From positions 124,001 through 188,000 of the forward strand of contig NZ_JAKQZA010000003.1 in assembly GCF_023008165.1 (NCBI RefSeq): a stretch of 64,000 nucleotides of DNA, given 5' to 3'. This document shows, piece after piece, positions 14,821-22,500 of this stretch. How positions within the stretch are numbered: the stretch's first letter is position 1; each line of letters begins with the position of its first letter. The notes under the pieces are model-generated. The model was not told the DNA's origin. It ran no database searches and saw nothing but the letters and a program-made list of their open reading frames with translations. Origin of the DNA: Kordiimonas laminariae (lineage in GTDB: Bacteria > Pseudomonadota > Alphaproteobacteria > Sphingomonadales > Kordiimonadaceae). The translations under genes were made by a program, and so were the position numbers.

Positions 14821-15438
14821 ATGATTACTCGGGTAGCCAGCTCACTTGTTGTCGCTTCTAGCGTTACTTTCGGTCTGTTTTTCGTAATGCATTCACTTGT
14901 TGCGGGAGACGGCGAAGTAGTACTGAACGAAGACAAAAGAGCTCGTTTCATCGATGTTGTACAGGACATCGAAGAACAACCTCCACAACGTCTGGAACGT
15001 AAAGTAGAGAAGCCACCAGAGGTGGAAGCACCTCCGCCAGAGATCGACACACCTGTTGTTGATAATTCTGGTCCAGATAAACTGAACCTATCCGTAGGTC
15101 GCGCCAATACAGCAGCAGCTGTTGATCTTGGCGGCATTGACCTTGGCCCAAGTTCAGATGGTGACTATCTTCCGCTTGTACGTGTACAGCCACAATACCC
15201 ACGTCGTGCTCAAGAGCGCGGAATCGAAGGTTTTGTGATTGTGGAACTAACCGTTGCTGCTGATGGTACTGTACCACCAGAGTCAATTGTTGTGCTGCAA
15301 GCCGAGCCAAAAGGTTATTTTGAACGTGCTGCTATCAAAGCTGCTCAAAAGTTCAAATATAAGCCGAAGGTTATTAACGGTAAGGGCCAAGAAGTGACTG
15401 GTGTTACATACAAGTTCAGCTTCAACATGGCTCAATAA
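14821..15438 (+). CDS. tonB: TonB family energy-transducing protein
   Basis: This 205-residue protein has an N-terminal membrane anchor (VVASSVTFGLFFVMHSLVA, residues about 9-27). A Pro/Glu-rich periplasmic spacer spans 50-85, and the TonB C-terminal domain about 120-205 with YPRRAQERGIEGFVIVELTV and a final KFSFNMAQ strand. It carries proton-motive energy to outer-membrane receptors. The short length is typical of TonB2-type proteins. The ATG at 14821 follows the exbD stop almost directly. It is paralogous to the TonB at 17040: both have GLFF(V/L)M(H/Q)SLVA anchors. Confidence 0.94.
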   Translation: MITRVASSLVVASSVTFGLFFVMHSLVAGDGEVVLNEDKRARFIDVVQDIEEQPPQRLERKVEKPPEVEAPPPEIDTPVVDNSGPDKLNLSVGRANTAAAVDLGGIDLGPSSDGDYLPLVRVQPQYPRRAQERGIEGFVIVELTVAADGTVPPESIVVLQAEPKGYFERAAIKAAQKFKYKPKVINGKGQEVTGVTYKFSFNMAQ

Positions 15439-15456
15439 GCGAGACAGGAAAGAGAC

Positions 15457-16860
15457 ATGAGTATCAAAAACACTCTTAAATCCCTGTCGGTAGTGGCGGT
15501 TGCAGCTGTTGCATTTGCGACCGTCCCTATGCCGCAAGGTACACCATTTGCTGAAACAGCTTTCGCGCAAGAACAAGCTGCTAAGAAGCCACGGAAAACC
15601 CGCAAAGTGCAGGCGATCCCACTTCCTTTCCAGAAAAAACTGGAAAAAATTAGCGAAGTCTTGAACCCGGAAGAGATGTCAGATGCTGAAAAGCAAGCAA
15701 CTCAGACAGAGCGTCTTGCTCGCGCTTCTCAGTTGTTAGATGATGCCTACAATAGCCGCGGTGTAAATGATTACGCTAAATCTATCGTATGGCAGTATCG
15801 TGCTCAGATCGCTTTCGATCGTGAAGATACACCAGGCGCAATTAATGCTTTTGAAAACGTTCTAAAGTTCAAGGAATCTATTCCTGTAGCTCAAGAACAT
15901 GGCATTATGTATAATCTGGCACAGCTTTATTACTCCATCGAGAACTACGATAGAGCTTTGCAGTATCTGAAGGATTGGGAGCGCGAAGTTTCAGCTGTTG
16001 ACCCTGCTCTCGTAGGCGTAAACCAGTTGGTCTTTATTTCTCAGGTTTACTACACTCTCAACGAATTCAATACAGCGATCACATATATTGATCGTGCTAT
16101 TACTGACGCTGAGAAAGTAGACACCATCGAAGTTAAAGAAAACTGGTATGGTCTACGTCTAGCTTGTCTATGGGAACTGAAAGACTATAAACGTGCTCAG
16201 GATACATTGATCACGCTTATCGTTAACTGGCCAGACCCAAGCTACTGGAACCAGCTCGCTGCAACGTATCAGGAACTAGGCAATGAAACAGCATCATGGT
16301 CTATTCTTGAAGCTGCCTATAAGCAGGGTTTCCTGGATGATAAACCAGCACAAATTCGTAACGTTGCGCAGATTCAAATCGCTCGTGACGCGCCAATCAA
16401 GTGTGCATGGATCATCGAAGATGCTCTAAAGGAAGAGCAGCTTGAACGCGATGCAGAAAACCTTCGTACGCTAGGTCAATGCTATATGCAGGCCGCTGAG
16501 TTTGATAAGGCAATTGCACCTCTTACAGCAGCTGCTAAATCTGAAAATGATGGAGACCTATGGTTCCAGATTGGTCAGGTACAGCTGGCAAGTGATGACC
16601 TAACCGATGCAGTAACCTCTTTTGATAAAGCGAACAGTGAATTTACTTCTTCAAAAGATTCCAAAGCTGCTGGTAAACGTTTCTCAACTGTGATGATGAA
16701 AGCTCAGGCTCTGATTGAACTTAAGCGTTTTAAAGAAGCTAAAACCGCTTTTGCTGAAGCAAGTAAAATTGCGAAGACATCACGTCAACGCAGGCAAATT
16801 TCTCAGTGGAGAGGTTACCTCAAAGCTGAAGAAGCTCGTGAAGCAACGCTTAAAGGTTAA
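15457..16860 (+). CDS. Exported TPR protein of the TonB operon
   Basis: This 467-residue protein begins with a signal peptide (residues about 1-38, ending AETAFAQEQ). The rest is made of tetratricopeptide repeats between about 75 and 450, with motifs like YDRALQYLKDWEREV and FDKAIAPLTAAAKSE. TPR proteins follow TonB2 operons in other marine bacteria, where they help uptake by unknown means, probably as periplasmic scaffolds. It is the last gene of the operon. A strong terminator follows. Confidence 0.88.
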   Translation: MSIKNTLKSLSVVAVAAVAFATVPMPQGTPFAETAFAQEQAAKKPRKTRKVQAIPLPFQKKLEKISEVLNPEEMSDAEKQATQTERLARASQLLDDAYNSRGVNDYAKSIVWQYRAQIAFDREDTPGAINAFENVLKFKESIPVAQEHGIMYNLAQLYYSIENYDRALQYLKDWEREVSAVDPALVGVNQLVFISQVYYTLNEFNTAITYIDRAITDAEKVDTIEVKENWYGLRLACLWELKDYKRAQDTLITLIVNWPDPSYWNQLAATYQELGNETASWSILEAAYKQGFLDDKPAQIRNVAQIQIARDAPIKCAWIIEDALKEEQLERDAENLRTLGQCYMQAAEFDKAIAPLTAAAKSENDGDLWFQIGQVQLASDDLTDAVTSFDKANSEFTSSKDSKAAGKRFSTVMMKAQALIELKRFKEAKTAFAEASKIAKTSRQRRQISQWRGYLKAEEAREATLKG

Positions 16861-16879
16861 ACTTCATTACATAATGATT

Positions 16880-16909
16880 AAAACGGCGTCCTTCGGGCGC
16901 CGTTTTTTT
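16880..16909 (+). terminator. Rho-independent terminator of the TonB operon
   Basis: AAACGGCGTCC / GGGCGCCGTTT around TTC, with a T-run after. Ends the operon that begins at 11252. Confidence 0.92.
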
Positions 16910-16967
16910 ATGTCGATTGTTCCCCTTCTTCCTAACTCTTTTCATGTCATAAACATGCTACACTCAA

Positions 16968-16986
16968 AAAGTTATATTATAACTTT
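16968..16986. promoter_or_regulatory. 19-bp palindrome, Zur-like site 1
   Basis: The arms AAAGTTATA and TATAACTTT are exact reverse complements around one T. The 9-1-9 layout is that of Fur-superfamily sites, and the GTTATA-N-TATAAC core matches what is known of Zur (zinc) boxes. It is centred 39 bp from site 2. Confidence 0.65.
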
Positions 16987-17006
16987 ACATAATCTTTTGA
17001 TTTGAT

Positions 17007-17025
17007 ATTGTTATACTATAACAAT
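17007..17025. promoter_or_regulatory. 19-bp palindrome, Zur-like site 2
   Basis: The arms ATTGTTATA and TATAACAAT are exact reverse complements around one C, again with the core GTTATA-N-TATAAC. It ends 3 nt before the AGGAG of the tonB gene and overlaps a likely -10 element (TATACT at 17012), so binding would repress. Confidence 0.68.
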
Positions 17026-17039
17026 TCAGGAGCAAACTA

Positions 17040-17642
17040 ATGAAGATAGGGAAATACATACCAATCACAGCGACAGCCATCACAACCACCAGCGGCTTAT
17101 TCTTTCTTATGCAAAGCTTAGTCGCTGACAATGAAATACAGGTTGATCAGAGAGAGCCTGTACGCATTATTGATTTTGTACAAGCTATCGAGGAGCCAGA
17201 GGTTTCACTCACCGACCGAACAATTGAACCTCCTGTTGAAATAACCCCTCCTCCTCCAAGAGTTGCCCCCTTACCAACAGATACAGAAGGCAATCCAAGC
17301 ATCAATATTCCGACTGGCCCACCACCCCTTCCTGGTCCACCAGAGGGGCCTCAAATAGGCGGCTATACAGATGGTGCTCAAATACCTCTAGTACGTATAC
17401 AGGCAAGCTACCCAAGAAAGGCATTAGAGCGCGGTATCGCTGGCTGGGCTGTTGTTGCTTTCCGCATTGATCCATCAGGTACGGTGCAAGACCCAGAAAT
17501 TATCGAAGCAGAACCTGTAGGCTATTTTGAACGGGCAACTCTAAAGGCCATAAAGAAGTTTAGATACAAGCCAAAAGTTATCAATGGCCAAGCTGTGGAA
17601 TCTTTCGGTCAGTTCAGAATGGTGTTTAATTTAGATGAATAA
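17040..17642 (+). CDS. tonB: Second TonB family protein, next to Zur-like sites
   Basis: This 200-residue TonB has an anchor helix near 13-29 (TTTSGLFFLMQSLVA). A Pro-rich spacer spans about 55-110 (TPPPPRVAPL, PPPLPGPPEGP), with the C-terminal domain about 120-200 containing YPRKALERGIAGWAVVAFRI. It is similar to the first TonB across the anchor and C-domain. AGGAG lies 7 nt before the ATG at 17040. It is paired with an ExbD only, so it probably uses ExbB from the cluster at 11252-16860. Two Zur-like palindromes suggest zinc control and a role in zinc or metallophore uptake. This is inference. Confidence 0.92.
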   Translation: MKIGKYIPITATAITTTSGLFFLMQSLVADNEIQVDQREPVRIIDFVQAIEEPEVSLTDRTIEPPVEITPPPPRVAPLPTDTEGNPSINIPTGPPPLPGPPEGPQIGGYTDGAQIPLVRIQASYPRKALERGIAGWAVVAFRIDPSGTVQDPEIIEAEPVGYFERATLKAIKKFRYKPKVINGQAVESFGQFRMVFNLDE

Positions 17643-17656
17643 GGGCCGAGGGAATT

Positions 17657-18058
17657 ATGCGATATAAATCAAAACAAACTGCTGGCCGTGTTGATATGAC
17701 TCCTATGTTAGATATTGTCTTCATCATGTTGATTTTCTTCATCGTAACAACAACTTTCCTTAAGGAAACAGGTGTTACTGTACAAAGGCCGGAAGGCATA
17801 GCCAAAGCGCCTGATAAAGAACAACAAGCCTTGGTATTTCACGTTGAAGCAGACAATCGACTTTCACTGAACGGCAGGAATATCGATATCTGGTCAGCTG
17901 AAGCTTTAGTAAAAGAAGCCATAACCATAGATCCGGAAACAGCTGTTGCCATTAACCTGAAGGAAGGAGCAGATATGAAAACTTTCATGCGTATCTATGA
18001 CGGCCTTCGAAAGGTTGGGGTGCCTAAATATAGACTGCCTGTCCTGACCCACTCATAA
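17657..18058 (+). CDS. exbD: ExbD/TolR family protein, third copy
   Basis: This 133-residue ExbD has the signature MTPMLDIVFIMLIFFIVTTT with conserved Asp near residue 17, and a periplasmic domain with LSLNGRNIDI and ending VGVPKYRLPVLTHS. It lies 14 nt after tonB and is almost certainly co-transcribed with it, behind the Zur-like sites. No exbB accompanies it. Terminated at 18061. Confidence 0.92.
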   Translation: MRYKSKQTAGRVDMTPMLDIVFIMLIFFIVTTTFLKETGVTVQRPEGIAKAPDKEQQALVFHVEADNRLSLNGRNIDIWSAEALVKEAITIDPETAVAINLKEGADMKTFMRIYDGLRKVGVPKYRLPVLTHS

Positions 18059-18060
18059 AG

Positions 18061-18087
18061 AAAAAGGCACCCAAACGGGTGCCTTTT
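18061..18087. terminator. Bidirectional terminator
   Basis: AAAAGGCACCC / GGGTGCCTTTT around AAAC. It serves tonB-exbD and the convergent serine hydrolase gene. Confidence 0.92.
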
Positions 18088-18090
18088 ATT

Positions 18091-19356
18091 CTAATGCACT
18101 AACGCGTCATAAACTTTATTACGCATATCCTTACGTAATGGATAAATCCCGGAAGGCAGTACATTCGTCATCAAAATCACGACCAATTCTTCTTTCGGAT
18201 CAATCCAAAAAATGGTATTTGCCATACCACCCCAGAAATAATTACCAATATTGGTTTGGCCTTTAACAACACTAGGGTCCTGAACAACAGCAAAACCAAG
18301 CCCAAAACCTAATCCCTGCTTACCGCCAGCAATACCATTCAAATTACCCGGAAGCTGATTTGTACGCATCATCGCCACAGTCTTTTCTTTAAGCAGACGA
18401 ACACCATCCAACTCGCCACCATTGGCAATCATCTGTGAAAATCTCCAGTAATCTTCTGTGGTAGACACCAAACCACCACCGCCAGAAAGTACCCCAGGCT
18501 GAACGGTAAAATCCTGCCAAAACTCCCCCTTGTATGGCACAAGGGCCTTCTTTTCATCTAAGGCATACATCTCTACCAGACGAGATTGCTCATCCCCCTC
18601 AGCATAGAATCCGGTATCATCCATTCCAAGTGGTTTGAAAATACGCTTACTAAAGAATTCGTCTAGTTCCATTCCGGATAGAACTTCAATCAAGCGACCC
18701 TGTACATCAACTGATAAAGAATACACCCATGCACCACCCGGTTGGTATAATAGCGGTTCCTTACCAAGCTTTTCCGTCAGTGTTTTAATAGAATCATCAG
18801 CGCCAAAAGAGAAAACACCATTTTTTCGGTACGACCTATCAACGGGGGTATCAGAGAAAACGCCATAGGAAAGGCCTGCAGTATGGCGCATTAAATCCAA
18901 TATAGTCGCTTCTCTATTTGCTGGAACCGTTTTAAAGCCATCTTCATCTTGCCCCGCAAACACACGTTGGTCTGCAAAGCTAGGTAAATACTTGGAAACA
19001 GGATCATCCAAACTGAACTTTCCCTCTTCCCAAAGCATCATTAACGCTGCTGTCGTTATTGGCTTCGTCATGGAATAAATTCTGAAAACAGCTTCATCTC
19101 CCATCGCCTTGCCTGCAGCGATATCCTGATCTCCATAGGTTTCGAAATGAGCAACCTTACCCTGCCTGGCAACAAGAGTGGTTAATCCAGCAAGCTTCCC
19201 GCTATCTACATAACCTTGAAAATGCTTTTTTAGGTCTTCTAGTTTAGCAGAAGACAACCCAACAGTTTCCGGTTCAACTTTTGGCAGGTCTTTTGCTGAT
19301 ACACTGGCAGATAACGCCGCCCAAGCGCCTAAACATAAAACAAATGATCTAAGCAT
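18091..19356 (-). CDS. Exported serine hydrolase, beta-lactamase class C / DD-peptidase fold
   Basis: This 421-residue protein has a signal peptide (to about residue 21, ending SASVSA). The SxxK motif is SMTK near residue 92, the catalytic serine and lysine. The YxN-type motif is probably YSL near residue 210. The third motif of this family reads WGG near residue 375, as is usual in esterase-like members. These enzymes hydrolyse esters, amides or peptides, and the substrate is not predictable. The periplasm or outside is the likely site. It is convergent with the tonB-exbD operon. Confidence 0.9.
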   Translation of the reverse strand: MLRSFVLCLGAWAALSASVSAKDLPKVEPETVGLSSAKLEDLKKHFQGYVDSGKLAGLTTLVARQGKVAHFETYGDQDIAAGKAMGDEAVFRIYSMTKPITTAALMMLWEEGKFSLDDPVSKYLPSFADQRVFAGQDEDGFKTVPANREATILDLMRHTAGLSYGVFSDTPVDRSYRKNGVFSFGADDSIKTLTEKLGKEPLLYQPGGAWVYSLSVDVQGRLIEVLSGMELDEFFSKRIFKPLGMDDTGFYAEGDEQSRLVEMYALDEKKALVPYKGEFWQDFTVQPGVLSGGGGLVSTTEDYWRFSQMIANGGELDGVRLLKEKTVAMMRTNQLPGNLNGIAGGKQGLGFGLGFAVVQDPSVVKGQTNIGNYFWGGMANTIFWIDPKEELVVILMTNVLPSGIYPLRKDMRNKVYDALVH

Positions 19357-19471
19357 TATCTATCCTCTCCCCTGTTGCTTTCTAATAAACTATGGCATCG
19401 AGGATATTGTTCAAGAGCTGTATCCACGATGAACACTCATATAAGATTAGCATCTTAAATAATTGGAGTAT

Positions 19472-19503
19472 AAAAAAGCCCGCACGATTACTCGCACGGG
19501 CTT
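19472..19503 (-). terminator. Terminator after the giant nuclease gene
   Basis: AAGCCCG and CGGGCTT pair with an A-run on the plus strand, which reads as a T-run on the minus strand. The loop contains another possible pairing. It lies 20 bp beyond the stop at 19524. Confidence 0.7.
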
Positions 19504-19523
19504 AAAGCTTTTATATTAGCATT

Positions 19524-22500
19524 CTAGAAAACGTAATTTACTGTAGTTAGATCAGAAAGTTCTAACCCCTGAATAAACACACTATTTTCATCGCCCAGAT
19601 CGATACGCACACCATCAATGCCATCAACGGTAACAACGCTCGCCGCTGCAGTTACATCTGCCACTGAAGTAAAGTCAGTTACAGCATATTCAAGATTTAG
19701 AATATCTTCAGCCAGATCAAAATCGGCAATCACATCCTGCCCTGCATTACGACCGAAGATAAAGGTATCTTCACCATCACCACCAGTAAGCGTATCATTA
19801 CCAGCGCCGGCCCACAGAATATCATCCCCTGAACCACCGTTCGCAGTATCGTCACCTTCTCCTGAGAATAAGGTATCATTATCGGCGCCACCGTTAACGC
19901 TATCATTACCGGCACCACCGTAGACGACATCGTCGTCTTCTCCGCCATCGACCTCATCATCACCGGCACCGCCGCCAAGCGTATCCGAACCTTGACCACC
20001 ATCTACAACGTCATCACCAGTATCATCAGCACCAGCGAAGCTGGCATCTGAACCTTCGCCGGCAATGATTGTATCATCGCCATCACCACCAATGATAAAG
20101 TCATCACCAGCGGCAGCGTTAATTACATCATTACCTGCACCACCATCAAATTGATCAGCCACAGCAGAACCCGTTTGCTCATCATCACCATCTGTACCAG
20201 TCACGACAACCGGATCAGGGGTTTCAACGACAACAGCTTCTGTTGGGAACGTGATAAGGCCAAGGAGAGGATCATGATCACTTGCCTGCTCAATAAAATC
20301 AGCATTCACATGGACGATATCGAAACGAACATGACCATTTAAATTTTCACTTACCAGAAATTGGTCGATTGCCTGTGAATTACCTTGGAAATTAAACGTA
20401 TAACGACCTTCAGCAATAGGAATATTGTCTACCTGATTAAAGAGAATTCTATCATCGCCTTCACCTCCAGCCAAAATATCAACGGTGTTAGAGAAATCGA
20501 AATCATTCAAGTCACCCAAAACAATAATATTAGCATCACTGTCTGCAGCAAGAAGTGTATCAACATATCCATTCAAGGCTGTCGCCTGACCTTCACGACG
20601 TTCAACGCCAGCCTCTTCTGCAGGTTGATTCGAACCGAACAAATCGTCGGACCCACCTTTAGAGGTGAAATGATTATTGATAACCGTAAAGATTTCACCG
20701 TTAAACGAGAACTGCGCCTCCAGCGGCAAACGAGATCCGTTGAACGCATCCGCGGCATCAACACCAGCATCAGTCAAAAGTGTTTCATCAAGAGCCTTCA
20801 AGCTACCTTCAACAAGATCTACACGATCATCATTATACAGATAAGCAACCCGGATATTGCCATTTGGTTGGCCACCTTGAGTATTTTCGGCAACAGGGTC
20901 AATTACCGCAAATGAATAAGTTGGGCCGCCTGCTGCTTCAATCGCATCAATTAATGCCTGCAAAGTTTGATCCGACGCAACGGTGCCTGATGCCGAACCA
21001 TTATTATCTTGCACCTCCTGAAGAGCGATAACATCTGGACTACGGAGGTTTGTTACAATTTGCTGTGCCTGAGCAGCAATTTGATCTACATCATCGGGAT
21101 CAAGATTAAGTACATTATAACTTGCAACAGATACAGAATTTGAATCCCCTACTAAGCGCGTAACTTCTGGTTCCAGATTTCCGTCTGTAACACCTTCAAA
21201 TTCAAGCGGTATCACTTCGTAGTTACCAAAGTTATATGTAACAACGCCTGTTACATCACCAAGTAAATCACCCGCATTTACACTTGTTGTATCAAAATCA
21301 ACACCAATACTGTTGTCAAAATCAATTTGAATACGTTCTGGGTTAAGATCACCCTCTGTCGTCGAAATCGTATGGCGGTTCGTTATACCAGTTGATCCTC
21401 CACCACGATTGGCCAGAGTATAAATCTCTCCGAAGTTTGCGCCGTTGGAAACTGCTACCGCATCTTCAATTGTAACTCGCATACCTTCGAGTGCTTCAAA
21501 GAAATCAATACCGTCATTTTCCGGATCGAAATTGTTTGCTGCAACATCAGTTGGATCAGATAGATCAATTCCAGATCCAATTTCATCTTCACTGATAATT
21601 GTTTCAGTTGGAGGTCTCAGGCCATTAATGCCGATAACTACAGCATCTGGAAGTTCATTGCCTGAAGATTCCACAGTAACATCGCTGGCATCAATTCTTG
21701 TAACTGTCAGGCGACCAGAGAAGCCTGCTTCTTCTACCTCACCTATCACCTGAACTGCATCACCAACAGCCACTGTAGGATTACCGTCTGTTGCAACAAA
21801 AATACCATCAGAAGTATTGGCATTACCATCGCCATCAGGATCCTGCAGATAGAAACCTGGTGTGCTGCTGTCGGTATCAATAGCAGTTACAATACCGGTT
21901 GTAATAACAACCTGACCTTCAAAAGAAGAAAGATGGCTTTCTCCCTGTATATCGTATATCGCAGCTTCTACAGGGTTGCCTGAACTACCAACAGCATTGG
22001 TTATACCAGGTGTATCATCAGAAAGGTCACTGAAATCACCCTGAGTGAATTCACCTTCACCGTCTGTAGCCCGGAATACATGAGCAGGCGCAAAACCATC
22101 AGGAGATGTTACAACGGTATCACTATATGCCTGATCAGGTGTTGCATCAGTATTCGAGAGTGTAATCGAAGCAATGACATTACCAAATGGTGTTACATCA
22201 AGTGTACCATCATCATTGGTATCAAGGTCATCAGCAGCGGTGCCTGTAAAATCCTGTACCAGAATGAACGTCACCGGAGAGCTGAAGAAATCAACGCTTT
22301 CCTGAATATCACCAACATCAAAGCTATAACCTGAACCTGAGTTCCCTAACAGGAATATACCATCGGCATCTGCAACACCACCAGTGAGATCAAAAACAAA
22401 ATCGATGGTACCTGGCGCAAATTCGCTGGAAATCGCTAATAGAGTAAGACCATCCAAGCTAGCCCCTGGTGTACCGTGCAATTCAATAAAGTTACTTGTG

